64,000 nt of DNA, taken from an uncultured Spirochaetales bacterium (GTDB lineage Bacteria > Spirochaetota > Spirochaetia > Sphaerochaetales > Sphaerochaetaceae). How positions within the stretch are numbered: the stretch's first letter is position 1; each line of letters begins with the position of its first letter. The translations under genes were made by a program, and so were the position numbers. The stretch is from positions 1 through 64,000 of the forward strand of contig CASEKE010000051.1 in NCBI GenBank assembly GCA_949288415.1, given 5' to 3'. The notes beneath the pieces were generated by a model. That model saw only the letters and a list, made by a program, of their open reading frames with translations. It had not been told where the DNA came from and searched no databases. Shown here one piece after another: positions 44,968 through 53,284 of this stretch.

Positions 44968-44999
44968 TTGTAAACTCTGAATCCATTAGAGGTTTACAG
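44968..44999 (+). promoter_or_regulatory. BirA operator in front of bioY
   Basis: TTGTAAACT-14 nt-GGTTTACAG is a near-perfect inverted repeat matching the known BirA box (TTGTAAACC-N14-16-GGTTTACAA). It ends two bases before the bioY ATG and covers the AGAGG ribosome site and the likely promoter, so biotin-loaded BirA would block bioY expression. Confidence 0.9.
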
Positions 45000-45001
45000 T
45001 T

Positions 45002-45529
45002 ATGAGAAAACTACTTGTACCATTGTTCACTGCGCTCATAATCACGGGCGCATACGTCAGAATTCCCATTCCGCCTGTACCGGTGACGCTCCAGAGTCTC
45101 TTCATCATGACGGCTGCGCTGATGCTCAAACCCGGCGAGGCTGCTTCGACTGCGGTGCTATGGGTTTTTCTCGGTGCCATAGGTCTGCCGGTATTCACTT
45201 CCGGCGGCGGCATCGCGGCACTGCTCGGACCGACAGGAGGATACATCATCGGCATGGCTCTGTCGCTCGTGGCAGGATCCCTGATGTTCAGAGGGAAAAG
45301 ATCCTCGATACCATTCAATCTTGTCGACACGCTGATCATGAACCTCATCATCTACACAATCGGCACGCTGTACCTCGCACATGAGCGCAACATGGGTCTT
45401 ACGGCGGCACTGGCCGCCGGCGTAGTACCGTTCCTCGTCGGAGATGCGGTGAAGATGGCAATCTCCTCTACGCTCTCACCCGTCCTTTCCAAGGAGCTGG
45501 AGAAGTACGGGAAGTCGGAAGACGAGTGA
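45002..45529 (+). CDS. bioY: Biotin transporter substrate-binding subunit BioY
   Basis: 175 residues with five to six hydrophobic helices. Family motif RIPIPPVPVTLQSLFIMTAALMLKPGEA near the N-terminus and GLPVFTSGGGIAALLGPTGGYIIG in the middle. S-component of an ECF transporter, or a stand-alone biotin carrier; no EcfT/EcfA genes are in the window. Its operator and the nearby birA gene support biotin as ligand. Confidence 0.93.
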   Translation: MRKLLVPLFTALIITGAYVRIPIPPVPVTLQSLFIMTAALMLKPGEAASTAVLWVFLGAIGLPVFTSGGGIAALLGPTGGYIIGMALSLVAGSLMFRGKRSSIPFNLVDTLIMNLIIYTIGTLYLAHERNMGLTAALAAGVVPFLVGDAVKMAISSTLSPVLSKELEKYGKSEDE

Positions 45530-45532
45530 CAA

Positions 45533-45561
45533 TTGCCAAGGACAAGGCATACTTCTATAAT
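45533..45561 (+). promoter_or_regulatory. Promoter giving a leaderless cysE mRNA
   Basis: TTGCCA (45533-45538), 17 nt, TATAAT (45556-45561), then 7 nt to the ATG at 45569. There is no Shine-Dalgarno sequence, so transcription should start at the initiation codon. Confidence 0.75.
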
Positions 45562-45568
45562 CTGAGGC

Positions 45569-46471
45569 ATGAACTACAACTGCGAGAAATACATCGATTC
45601 ATACATAGCATCATTCTCCAGAACGCAGGAGGCGCGCGACAACAAAAGGGGTCTCGTGCTTCCCCAGATGGACGACATCGTCTCTCTCGAGGACGAGCTT
45701 GTCAAGCTTTTCTTTCCGGGACTCTCCGGAGGGGAATCAAAGAGCAAGCTCATCAGCGTCGTCACCTACCACATGGAGAACGTCACGAGACTGCTTTCCG
45801 ACTCGATCTTCCTTGCACTCTGCTACGAAGACAAAGGAAAGCATGCCGACGTATCGATTTTCGAGAAGCAGGCTGCGGCATACGTAGACGACCTTGCCAG
45901 CCATTTCCCGGACATAAGGAACCTTCTCAAGCTCGATGCCGAAGCCGGATTCAACGGAGATCCCGCAGCAAAGAGCATCCATGAGATTATCCTGGCCTAT
46001 CCTGCCATAAGGGCTCTTGCCGTACACAGGGTCGCTCATCATCTCTACCGGCTCGGTGTTCCGCTGATTCCGAGGATGATGAACGAGCTCATGCATCGCT
46101 ACACGGGCATAGACATCCATCCAGGAGCCGAAATCGGAGAAAGCTTCTTCATCGACCACGGTACGGGAGTCGTCATCGGAGAGACCACAGAGATAGGCAA
46201 CCACGTGAAAATCTACCAGGGCGTCACGCTCGGAGCGCTGTCTTTCCCGAAGGACGCGTGCGGGATGTTTCTCAAGGACATCAAGCGCCATCCGACGGTG
46301 AAGGACAACGTGACGATCTACGCAAACGCCACTGTGCTCGGGGACATAACCATAGGAGAGAATTCCATAATCGGCTCCTCAGCATGGATCAAGGAGGACA
46401 TTCCGCCATGCTCCCTCGTCATGACACCGACGCCGGAGGTGATCATCCGAAAGAGGTTTGTAAAGGAATGA
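45569..46471 (+). CDS. cysE: Serine O-acetyltransferase
   Basis: 300 residues, the longer EpsC-like form. Makes O-acetylserine for cysteine synthesis. An N-terminal helical domain precedes the left-handed beta-helix of hexapeptide repeats: GIDIHPGAEIGESFFIDHGTGVVIGETTEIGNHVKIYQGVTLGA, with the catalytic His in DHGTGVVIG, then PTVKDNVTIYANATVLG. A leaderless mRNA is likely. Confidence 0.94.
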   Translation: MNYNCEKYIDSYIASFSRTQEARDNKRGLVLPQMDDIVSLEDELVKLFFPGLSGGESKSKLISVVTYHMENVTRLLSDSIFLALCYEDKGKHADVSIFEKQAAAYVDDLASHFPDIRNLLKLDAEAGFNGDPAAKSIHEIILAYPAIRALAVHRVAHHLYRLGVPLIPRMMNELMHRYTGIDIHPGAEIGESFFIDHGTGVVIGETTEIGNHVKIYQGVTLGALSFPKDACGMFLKDIKRHPTVKDNVTIYANATVLGDITIGENSIIGSSAWIKEDIPPCSLVMTPTPEVIIRKRFVKE

Positions 46472-46476
46472 CGACG

Positions 46477-46505
46477 AAAAAGGGACGCGACGGTGTCCCT
46501 TTTTT
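46477..46505. terminator. Bidirectional terminator between cysE and mtaB
   Basis: AAAAAGGGAC / GTCCCTTTTTT with an 8-nt loop provides a T-run on both strands. It overlaps the last base of mtaB and begins 5 nt after the cysE stop. Confidence 0.9.
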
Positions 46506-47809
46506 CATCTTGTCCGGCAATCAACGGTTATCGGAGCTATCGAGACGATCCTTCCCGAGAGAAGATCGCCCTTTCGTATGAGCCTGCCATCGTCCACAAG
46601 AGCCTCGGCCTTCAGATAGTTTCCCGTGGTACCTAGAAGCTTTCCGCCTTCATTCTCCTCTACAAGGATTTCCACGTCTTTTCCAAGCTGTCTGGAAACA
46701 TAACGCCTCTGGTGTACCAGAGAAAGGCGACGGAGCTTTTCCGCTCTCTCGTCGCGGACTCTTTCCTCGACGTGCATCGCTGAATCGAAGAGAGCAGTCC
46801 CCTTCCTCGGAGAATACGGGAACACGTGGAAAGCGGAGAATTCGTACTGTTCCAGGAAATCGTACGTCATTCTGAAGTCCTCGTCGCTCTCGCCGGGAAG
46901 TCCTGTTATGATGTCGCAGGCGATGAACGGATCGTCCCTGTATTCCCGCAGCTTTCCAATCACGTATTCGACTTTCGCAATCTGGTACTTCCTTCCCGCT
47001 ATCGCAAGCACCTTGTCGCTTGCACTCTGTATCGGGAGATGGAAATGAGGCTGTATCCTGTGATCCTTGACGCACTCCAGGAGCCTGTCGTCGATGTGGT
47101 CCGCCTCCATCGAAGAGAACCTGAGCCGCATGTCCGGGCCAAGGGACGACAGCAGCATCTCGCAAAGCTCTCCCAATCCGCCCTCGTCATGGTTGTACAT
47201 GGTGAGGTTGACTCCTGTAAGCATTATCTCATGGAAGCCCTCGGCTTCGAGCCTGAGCGCGCGACGGACGACCTCGTTCTTGTCAAGCGATACGGACGAA
47301 CCTCTGGCGACGCTCGTGCGGCAATAGCCGCAGTGGTTGTCGCAGCCGTCCTGGATCTTCAGATAAGCCCGGGAATGGCGAGAGAAGCTAGATGCATCGA
47401 AGAGGAACGGATCCTTCTCGACCTTCCGGAACGATCTCAGAAGAGCCAGAAGATCCTGTCCCTGGGCCAGTCCTTCCCTGATGTATCCGGGCAATTCCAG
47501 TATCGCGGCCTTCGCCGCAAGATTGAAAATCACAAGCCTGTCCGACAAAGCAGCTACCTCGTCATGATCCATCTCGGCGTAGCAACCGGTGACGACGAGA
47601 GCCTGTGCGGTGGAGGAAAAGAGGCGAATCATCCGTCTGGCCTTCTGTTCGGCCTTGCCAGTGACCGTACAGGTGTTGACTATCACGAGATCGGCTTTGC
47701 GAGGATCCGACAGGACCGGGAAGCCGAAAGACGAGAAAGCATCCATAATGGCCTCGCTCTCGCATTGGTTGAGACGGCATCCGAGAGTGTACGAGCTGAC
47801 GGTCGTCAA
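46505..47809 (-). CDS. mtaB: tRNA N6-threonylcarbamoyladenosine(37) methylthiotransferase
   Basis: 434-residue radical-SAM enzyme. UPF0004 domain with YTLGCRLNQCESE and VNTCTVT, two of the auxiliary-cluster Cys, and Cys in VTGCYAE; radical-SAM CDNHCGYC near residue 158; then the LPGESDEDF segment and a C-terminal TRAM-like domain. GCRLNQ.ES and overall length favour MtaB over MiaB or RimO. Start overlaps the upstream gene by 4 nt. Confidence 0.92.
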   Translation of the reverse strand: MTTVSSYTLGCRLNQCESEAIMDAFSSFGFPVLSDPRKADLVIVNTCTVTGKAEQKARRMIRLFSSTAQALVVTGCYAEMDHDEVAALSDRLVIFNLAAKAAILELPGYIREGLAQGQDLLALLRSFRKVEKDPFLFDASSFSRHSRAYLKIQDGCDNHCGYCRTSVARGSSVSLDKNEVVRRALRLEAEGFHEIMLTGVNLTMYNHDEGGLGELCEMLLSSLGPDMRLRFSSMEADHIDDRLLECVKDHRIQPHFHLPIQSASDKVLAIAGRKYQIAKVEYVIGKLREYRDDPFIACDIITGLPGESDEDFRMTYDFLEQYEFSAFHVFPYSPRKGTALFDSAMHVEERVRDERAEKLRRLSLVHQRRYVSRQLGKDVEILVEENEGGKLLGTTGNYLKAEALVDDGRLIRKGDLLSGRIVSIAPITVDCRTR

Positions 47810-48543
47810 AATTTGTCCTCCTCTTCGGCAAGGCGGTTGAGCACCTTCTCTATGGCGACCTGCAAGGAGAGCCTCATCTCCTTTGCATATGGATTGTAGC
47901 GCTGCAGGTCGAAGAACAGCTGCTCAGGGTCGTTGCAGGTCTGGTCCACGATCTGCATCAGGGCCTTGTAGCCCTGTGTGGCGATTTCCGTGGGCTGCAT
48001 TCCCATTTTTTTGAGCGTTCTTCCGACGAAGTGCGTGACGCCCTGCGAATATGCAGCCTCCATGTCATGCTCCCTCTCGCTCATCTCGAGAATCTTGAGT
48101 CCCAGGCCGGCAAAGTATCGCCTTATTTCCATGTATCTCCCGTCCACGGGGGAAATCGGACACATGACTATAGGCAGTCCCTTCACCCCGTACTTTCCGC
48201 TATCCGGACCAAACATGGGGTGTGTGGCTATCTTGTATGTCTCCTGAGGAAGTATTTCACGCATCCACTTCGCCGGATAAGTCTTGACGGAGCACGTGTC
48301 CAGCACGACTGTATCATTCCCGATCGCATCCGAAACTTTCCTCAGAACCGACTCGAAGGACGATATCGCAACGGCGAAGAAGAGGTAGTCCGCATGAAGA
48401 ACCTCGTCCTCAGCGGCAAGGCGGACACCCTCCGGCGCCTCGTGGGGACTGCGAGAGCAGGCAATCACCTCGGCTCCGCCCTTGGCGAGCATCGAGGCAA
48501 AGAACGAACCGAATCTTCCTAATCCGTAAACACCGATTTTCAT
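47806..48543 (-). CDS. Prephenate dehydrogenase-like protein (TyrA family)
   Basis: 245 residues. N-terminal Rossmann motif GVYGLGRFGSFFASMLAKGG, YLFFAVAISSFESVL, VVLDTCSVKTYPAKWM, ATHPMFGPDSG (catalytic His region) and a C-terminal helical domain with QGVTHFVGRTL. The domain is somewhat shorter than in canonical TyrA (about 280-370) and lacks an ACT or mutase domain. Makes 4-hydroxyphenylpyruvate or arogenate product for tyrosine. TAATAT or GATAAT lies 6-8 nt before the ATG with no Shine-Dalgarno sequence. Confidence 0.85.
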   Translation of the reverse strand: MKIGVYGLGRFGSFFASMLAKGGAEVIACSRSPHEAPEGVRLAAEDEVLHADYLFFAVAISSFESVLRKVSDAIGNDTVVLDTCSVKTYPAKWMREILPQETYKIATHPMFGPDSGKYGVKGLPIVMCPISPVDGRYMEIRRYFAGLGLKILEMSEREHDMEAAYSQGVTHFVGRTLKKMGMQPTEIATQGYKALMQIVDQTCNDPEQLFFDLQRYNPYAKEMRLSLQVAIEKVLNRLAEEEDKF

Positions 48544-48548
48544 GCTTG

Positions 48549-48588
48549 TATATTATCTTATCCGAGCCCCGTCTTTCAATAAAGACGG
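48549..48588 (-). promoter_or_regulatory. Leaderless promoter and overlapping palindrome of the tyrA-like/mtaB operon
   Basis: On the minus strand TTGAAA (48574-48579) and GATAAT (48552-48557) are 16 nt apart; the -10 region ends 6-8 nt before the ATG. CCGTCTTT-CAAT-AAAGACGG (48569-48588) is a perfect palindrome over the -35 box, a likely operator. Confidence 0.55.
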
Positions 48589-48683
48589 AAAAAACGGCAA
48601 ATAGCCTTTGAATGAAAATGGAATGTTATTCCATTTTACATTTTTAGTCTCCGACAACCCTTTTCTTTACTGGAAAACAGTCT

Positions 48684-48689
48684 TATAAT
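48684..48689 (+). promoter_or_regulatory. -10 box of pta
   Basis: A perfect TATAAT 37 nt before the ATG, giving a normal leader that includes AGGAG. The -35 is weak. Confidence 0.5.
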
Positions 48690-48726
48690 CCTAATGTAGA
48701 AAAACCAAAGACACAGGAGACTTAGA

Positions 48727-49734
48727 ATGAGCGCATTCAGTGATAAGATGAAAGGTCTTGCAAAGGCCGCCGGGAAGAAGCTCGTGCTTCCGGAAGGACT
48801 CGAGAAGCGAACAGTGCAGGCCGCAAGGATAATCAAGGACGAGGGTCTTGCCTCCGAAGTTACCCTCATCGGTGCAAAGGACAAGGTCGAGGCGTTCGCA
48901 AAGGAACTCGGAGTCAGCCTCGAGGGAATCGAGATCGTCGATCCTGCAGCAAGCAGCCACTTCGAGGAGTTCGCAAACGAGTATTACGAGCTCAGGAAGC
49001 ACAAGGGAATGACCATCGAGCAGGCCAGACTTGACATCGTCGACATGCTCCGCTGGGGAGCCATGATGGTGCATCTCGGATACGCGGATGCGATGGTCGC
49101 AGGAGCTGAGAGCACGACAGCCAACGTCCTCAGGGCATCGTTCACCATCATCAAGTGCAAGCCGGGCATCAAGAGCGCATCCTCCTGCTTCGTGATGGCC
49201 ACGGACAAGAAGCAGTACGGAGTCAACGGCTCGTTCATCTTCGCAGACTGCGCAACGATTCCGAATCCGACAAGCGAGCAGCTTGCAGAGATTGCAGAGG
49301 CATCCGCAGAGAGCTGTCGGACGTTCCTCGGCGCAGAGCCGGTCGTTTCCCTCCTCTCGTATTCGACCAAGGGAAGCGCAAAGGGAGAGCTGATCGACAA
49401 GGTAACGGCTGCACTTGCCCTCGTCAAAGAGAAGTGCCCCGATCTCAAAGTCGACGGAGAGCTCCAGCTCGATGCATCGATCGTCGACAGCGTAGCCAGA
49501 CAGAAGGCTCCGGGAAGCTCCGTTGCGGGACATGCGAACACGCTGATCTTCCCTGACCTCCAGGCAGGAAACATCGGCTACAAGCTCGTGCAACGCCTTG
49601 CAGGAGCCGAGGCATATGGCCCGATTCTCCAGGGCTTCGCAAAGCCGGTATCCGATCTCTCCAGAGGCTGCAGCGTCGAGGATATCGTCGTTACAAGCGC
49701 GATAACCCTCGCACAGGCAGGAAGCATGAACTGA
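48727..49734 (+). CDS. pta: Phosphate acetyltransferase
   Basis: 335 residues, single PTA_PTB domain (short form without the DRTGG regulatory part). Converts acetyl-CoA to acetyl phosphate in acetogenic fermentation. Motifs: KLVLPEGLEKRTVQAA, ADAMVAGAESTTANVLRA, VSLLSYSTKGS, and a C-terminal VTSAITLAQAG. No ackA gene is adjacent. Confidence 0.95.
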   Translation: MSAFSDKMKGLAKAAGKKLVLPEGLEKRTVQAARIIKDEGLASEVTLIGAKDKVEAFAKELGVSLEGIEIVDPAASSHFEEFANEYYELRKHKGMTIEQARLDIVDMLRWGAMMVHLGYADAMVAGAESTTANVLRASFTIIKCKPGIKSASSCFVMATDKKQYGVNGSFIFADCATIPNPTSEQLAEIAEASAESCRTFLGAEPVVSLLSYSTKGSAKGELIDKVTAALALVKEKCPDLKVDGELQLDASIVDSVARQKAPGSSVAGHANTLIFPDLQAGNIGYKLVQRLAGAEAYGPILQGFAKPVSDLSRGCSVEDIVVTSAITLAQAGSMN

Positions 49735-49756
49735 GGCAGAGTGCGTACAGCATAGA

Positions 49757-49799
49757 AAAGCCCTCCGGGTCGGGGAAACCGGCCGGGAGGGTTTCTTTT
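49757..49799 (+). terminator. Terminator of pta
   Basis: CCCTCC...GGAGGG outer stem extended by flanking AAA/TTT, with inner pairing in a 19-nt loop, followed by TTTCTTTT on the plus strand. Confidence 0.8.
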
Positions 49800-49830
49800 C
49801 GGAAAAACGGAAGAAAATCTCTTCCCGCAT

Positions 49831-49853
49831 AAAAAAAACTCCCCGAGGGGAGT
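49831..49853 (-). terminator. Rho-independent terminator of the XRE gene
   Basis: ACTCCCC / GGGGAGT with a 2-nt centre, followed on the minus strand by eight T residues, 19 nt after the XRE stop codon. Confidence 0.9.
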
Positions 49854-49872
49854 CGGACAATTCGGCAAGTGC

Positions 49873-50148
49873 CTAGTCCTTCTTCTGTCTGCCGGTCCTG
49901 TCGGGGACAAGCGAGATGCGCAGCTGCATGCCGAGCCCCTCCGCAAGCTTCTTCGCCGTCTGGAGGTTGATGTTGACCTTCGCCTTCTCTATATTGCTTA
50001 TATCCGCCTGGGTCACGTGAGTCAGCTCTGCCAGCTCCTTCTGGGTCATCCGCCTTCTTCTCCTGGTCTCCCAGACAAGATCCCCGATCATCTTCGGAGT
50101 ATATAGTTCCGTAGTGACCCCATCAATCGTCTTTTCGAGTTTTGCCAT
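49873..50148 (-). CDS. XRE-family helix-turn-helix regulator, 91 residues
   Basis: Single HTH_3 domain (residues 22-78: MIGDLVWETRRRRRMTQKEL, THVTQADISNIEKAKVNI, LQTAKKLAEGLGMQL) with a short basic tail. Size and architecture fit an antitoxin-like or autoregulatory repressor; no toxin gene is adjacent (the gene is flanked by its own promoter and terminator). AAGGTGG lies 7 nt before the ATG. Confidence 0.85.
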   Translation of the reverse strand: MAKLEKTIDGVTTELYTPKMIGDLVWETRRRRRMTQKELAELTHVTQADISNIEKAKVNINLQTAKKLAEGLGMQLRISLVPDRTGRQKKD

Positions 50149-50177
50149 ATCGATCCACCTTGATTTCCTTAGTTTCC

Positions 50178-50206
50178 ATAATATGGCTGCATGAAAATGA
50201 CGTCAA
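50178..50206 (-). promoter_or_regulatory. Strong promoter of the XRE gene
   Basis: On the minus strand TTGACG and TATTAT are exactly 17 nt apart. The -35 overlaps the perfect palindrome TGACGTCA (50199-50206), which could be the protein's own operator. Confidence 0.7.
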
Positions 50207-50248
50207 CATCCGCAGGATGACAAAAAGACAATTGCCCTGACAAAAGTC

Positions 50249-51100
50249 CTATTTCGCCTTGATTCTGCGTTCGGCGGCTGCAAGCGCAAGCAGCTCGTCG
50301 AAGCTCAGCGCCTCGGCCCTGGACGTACCGTCGATACCCGAATACTCAAGTACGCGTGAAACCTCATCCTTCCCGAGACGTGACGCAAGATTGTTCCTGA
50401 CGGTCTTTCTGCGCTGGGCGAAAAGAACCCTGACAAGCGAAAGAAATTCGCTTCTCTCCTGGCCGGAAAGCGGACTATCGATCTTTCTCTGCATCACGAC
50501 GACAGCCGAATCCACGTTCGGTTCCGGGTAGAAGTTCCTCCTGCCTATCTGAAAGGCGCAGCGATTTACGTAATCGAGCTGGGTGAGGACCGAAAAAGAC
50601 GAGTAGTCCTTCTCGCCAGGTCGGCTGGTCATCCTGTCGACGACTTCCTTCTGCAAGGTGAATACCATGCGCTCGGGCAGCCTGCCCTTCTCTATTATCG
50701 ATGCGATGATCTGCGACCCGACATTGTACGGAAGATTTCCGCATATGATATCGGGCACATCCTCTCTCGGAGGAATGGTTCTGAGAGCATCCCCCTCTAC
50801 AAGGGAAAAGTTCTTCTCGTCTCCGAAAGCCTCGCCTGAAAGGATCTCCGCAAAACCGTGGTCTATCTCAAAACAGGTCAGCATGGCCTCTCTCGCAAGC
50901 ATCAGGCTCGTGATAGCACCGAGCCCCGGTCCGATCTCCCAGACCGCTCTGCCCGCGAGGAGGCCCATCTCTCCGACGATTCTCTCTCTGACGGATCTTG
51001 AAAGCAGGAAGTTCTGTCCGAACTTTTTGCTCATTGCAAGCGAACCGCCGTCGAGCTTGGCCTTTATTTCAGATATGCTTTCGTAATTCAGGTCCCACAC
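50249..51100 (-). CDS. rsmA: 16S rRNA (A1518/A1519-N6) dimethyltransferase RsmA
   Basis: 283 residues. SAM-dependent dimethylase: GQNFLLSRSVRERIV, motif I EIGPGLGAITSLML, DALRTIP and motif IV GNLPYNVGSQII. The GTG at 51100 is chosen because it gives the usual N-terminus (DLNYESISEIKAKL before MSKKFGQNF) and overlaps the comEC stop by 13 nt; an upstream continuation of the frame is only an antisense shadow of comEC. No clear ribosome site, so coupling to comEC is likely. Confidence 0.93.
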   Translation of the reverse strand: MWDLNYESISEIKAKLDGGSLAMSKKFGQNFLLSRSVRERIVGEMGLLAGRAVWEIGPGLGAITSLMLAREAMLTCFEIDHGFAEILSGEAFGDEKNFSLVEGDALRTIPPREDVPDIICGNLPYNVGSQIIASIIEKGRLPERMVFTLQKEVVDRMTSRPGEKDYSSFSVLTQLDYVNRCAFQIGRRNFYPEPNVDSAVVVMQRKIDSPLSGQERSEFLSLVRVLFAQRRKTVRNNLASRLGKDEVSRVLEYSGIDGTSRAEALSFDELLALAAAERRIKAK

Positions 51101-52389
51101 AGGTGTGATGATATAGCATTTTCGATCTTTTTTGAAGTCGCAAGACGGCATGTTGCAATCACGAACAGCAGGACGGCATAGCTTTCCGCAAACCCTAGGG
51201 GAATATCCTCGATGTCTGCAGAGAGTACAAGATGGATAAGGAAATATAGGATTTCCAGAACAGTTCCGGGAAGAGGAAGAAAGAGAAAAATAGTCAGATA
51301 TCCGAGGAAAATCCGCACGAGAAACGACATGGCAGGCGAAAAGGCGAAGGCCAGAAGACTGTAGGAGCCGAATGTGACGAAGGAGTACGGCATAGTCGCC
51401 GCAAGACAGGAAGCGGTAATCGCGACGGACCGGACCGGACGGCATCCTCCGTGGGTGCGAATCGCCGAGTGCATGGCTGCAATGGAAAGATAGCTGAGGA
51501 CGCTTCCTGCCGAGAACAGCGAGCATGGACTGAGAACGGCATGCAGGGCGAACGTACAGGAAAGATTCAGCTCCCATCCAGAGGACGGGAACAGCGATCT
51601 CAAGGCGCGGGAGATGAACGCCCTGAGAAGCGACGGTCCGAAAGCGGAGAGGAACGAGAACATGAACAGAGGAACGATGAGCAGCATGTTCTTTCTTTTC
51701 CGATCCCTGACGAAGAACAGCATGCTCCCCGCGGCCGAAGCCACTATCTCCAGATGCATTCCGGAAAGCGCAAGGACATGGCTGACACCCTTCTTTCTCG
51801 CCATGTCGGAAATGGCAAACGCTCCATCGTATCCATATGCCATCAGCAGTCGCAGCGCAAGCTCCGAAGTTCCGTCCGACAGGGACGACAACCTTCCAGC
51901 TACAAGTGCGCACAGGTTCTTTCTCAGACTTCTGAATACCGAAGGGGATGACAGAAATACTCTGTCTGCCACAAAAAGACCATCATCGACAATGCGCCCG
52001 TAAAGCAAAGCCTCATCCCAGGCATAAAGTTCCGTAGAGGGCGAAATGACATGGATGCTTCCTTTTGCCGATGCGAGACGTCCCTGCCCATCCTCCACCC
52101 AGAGCGCGGCTACGGGAAAGCTTGACGAACGCGAGGGAAGGAACGAGGGATCCCGAAGGACCCTGCAGCCAAGGACGCTTACATCCGCTTCGCATATCGA
52201 TACGGAGAAAGTCGAGACTTCGAGAGCGTACGAAGCGGAAACGACGACAATCAGCAAGGAAATCGACGCAAGAAAAGCCCTATCGGAAAAAAGAGTCGTC
52301 AAAAGCAGTACAGCGACCACGCAGACACCAAGTCCGGGAGCGATCGAGACCGGGAAAAAGACAGCCGAGTATATGACGACGATGAACAA
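51088..52389 (-). CDS. comEC: ComEC/Rec2-type competence membrane protein, without beta-lactamase domain
   Basis: About 433 residues: N-terminal hydrophobic segments, an OB-like DUF4131 region, and the Competence domain with KKGVSHVLALSGMHLEIVASAA (the family signature) near residue 200, then several helices. The metallo-beta-lactamase domain found at the C-terminus of full-length ComEC (700-800 residues) is absent; the protein ends within a helix-rich region. The start is uncertain: TTG at 52389 is the best placed, but CTG codons nearer GGGGAGG are possible. Forms the DNA channel in competent bacteria; whether this one does is not known. Confidence 0.82.
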   Translation of the reverse strand: MFIVVIYSAVFFPVSIAPGLGVCVVAVLLLTTLFSDRAFLASISLLIVVVSASYALEVSTFSVSICEADVSVLGCRVLRDPSFLPSRSSSFPVAALWVEDGQGRLASAKGSIHVISPSTELYAWDEALLYGRIVDDGLFVADRVFLSSPSVFRSLRKNLCALVAGRLSSLSDGTSELALRLLMAYGYDGAFAISDMARKKGVSHVLALSGMHLEIVASAAGSMLFFVRDRKRKNMLLIVPLFMFSFLSAFGPSLLRAFISRALRSLFPSSGWELNLSCTFALHAVLSPCSLFSAGSVLSYLSIAAMHSAIRTHGGCRPVRSVAITASCLAATMPYSFVTFGSYSLLAFAFSPAMSFLVRIFLGYLTIFLFLPLPGTVLEILYFLIHLVLSADIEDIPLGFAESYAVLLFVIATCRLATSKKIENAISSHLCGT

Positions 52390-52437
52390 TATCGGAAACA
52401 GAAAGGCCTCCCCTTTCTGTTCCAGTCCTCGACGATG

Positions 52438-53193
52438 CTATTTCGTCCGGAAAACAGACATTGCAAGTGCAAGCAGATAGATGTCGTAGGCACCAGTGGA
52501 GTAAGCATGGACTATCCGGGCCTTGAGCTTCGGTCCGCGCTCCTTCTTCTCCATTATATCCTTCAGCGTTTTAAGAAGACTCTTCTCCTCGCGGGACAAG
52601 AAACCGTGGAACACCACTTTGAACGACCCGAAAAGCTCTGCATCATCGGCAGCGATGTCCATGGCGGGAATGTCGTCAATGCTTATCTTTTTGGCAATGT
52701 CGAGCACATCAGAGCACGAAAACTCCTCGTATCGTCTCTCGATGTCTTCGACAAGTGCGGAATATGAGACATCAGTCTCCTCTATGGCCTTGTAGAGCAT
52801 ATCGCGGCTCACCAAAGCGAGCTCGGTCTTCTCGTCATGCCTCTTCTCCCAGATCCAGTACAGCGTGGACAAGGCGAATGCGATCACAAGCTCGTCGATG
52901 ACAGGAAGGGGATCGCGCACGGCAAGAGAAAACACGAAATACGATATGACGAAAATGACCGCCGACACCAGAAGACGAAGTATGTACCTCTTCTCCTGTA
53001 TCCATCGGCTGACTGCCATGCGAGCTTCGCTCTTGAGCTGGATCGTCAGCTTCTGTTCCTCGTCCCAGTCCAGAAGACCCGAGGAATAAATCTCCAGCTT
53101 CCTGTTGTCGAGGCTTCCGGAATCCAGGGAAATCGTCGGTATGGACGACACTGCAAGACCCGCATCTCGGAGCCTAAGATAGAAACACTTCAC
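52438..53193 (-). CDS. Membrane protein of unknown function
   Basis: 251 residues from a GTG at 53193. This start is chosen because TATAGT (53200-53205) ends 6 nt before it (a leaderless arrangement), while the longer frame to 53253 would run into the terminator of the gene upstream. Two transmembrane helices lie together at about residues 70-115 (LRLLVSAVIFVISYFVFSLA, LPVIDELVIAFALSTLYWIW); the rest is charged and helical, cytoplasmic on both sides. I do not recognise the family. It is 48 nt upstream of comEC and co-oriented with it. Confidence 0.65.
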   Translation of the reverse strand: MKCFYLRLRDAGLAVSSIPTISLDSGSLDNRKLEIYSSGLLDWDEEQKLTIQLKSEARMAVSRWIQEKRYILRLLVSAVIFVISYFVFSLAVRDPLPVIDELVIAFALSTLYWIWEKRHDEKTELALVSRDMLYKAIEETDVSYSALVEDIERRYEEFSCSDVLDIAKKISIDDIPAMDIAADDAELFGSFKVVFHGFLSREEKSLLKTLKDIMEKKERGPKLKARIVHAYSTGAYDIYLLALAMSVFRTK

Positions 53194-53199
53194 AAGAAA

Positions 53200-53205
53200 A
53201 CTATA
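53200..53205 (-). promoter_or_regulatory. -10 box giving a leaderless mRNA for the membrane protein gene
   Basis: TATAGT on the minus strand, 6 nt before the GTG at 53193; the -35 is weak. Confidence 0.5.
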
Positions 53206-53237
53206 GCCAATTGCCTCGAAAAAAGAAAGACGGGCGA

Positions 53238-53265
53238 CGGGAAAGCGGCCCATTCCGCTTTCCCG
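53238..53265 (-). terminator. Terminator of the phosphohexomutase gene
   Basis: A perfect 11-bp stem (CGGGAAAGCGG / CCGCTTTCCCG) with a 6-nt loop, 19 nt after the mutase stop, followed on the minus strand by a T-rich stretch. Confidence 0.8.
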
Positions 53266-53284
53266 CTATGCCGCGACGAAAGGC

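Noticed and set aside
49873-50148. XRE gene as half of a toxin-antitoxin pair
   Set aside because: It has its own promoter and terminator and no small co-directional partner on either side.
50249-51913. A 554-residue form of RsmA
   Set aside because: Residues before the GTG at 51100 are antisense-like shadow of comEC, without motif; the homologous N-terminus begins at DLNYES.
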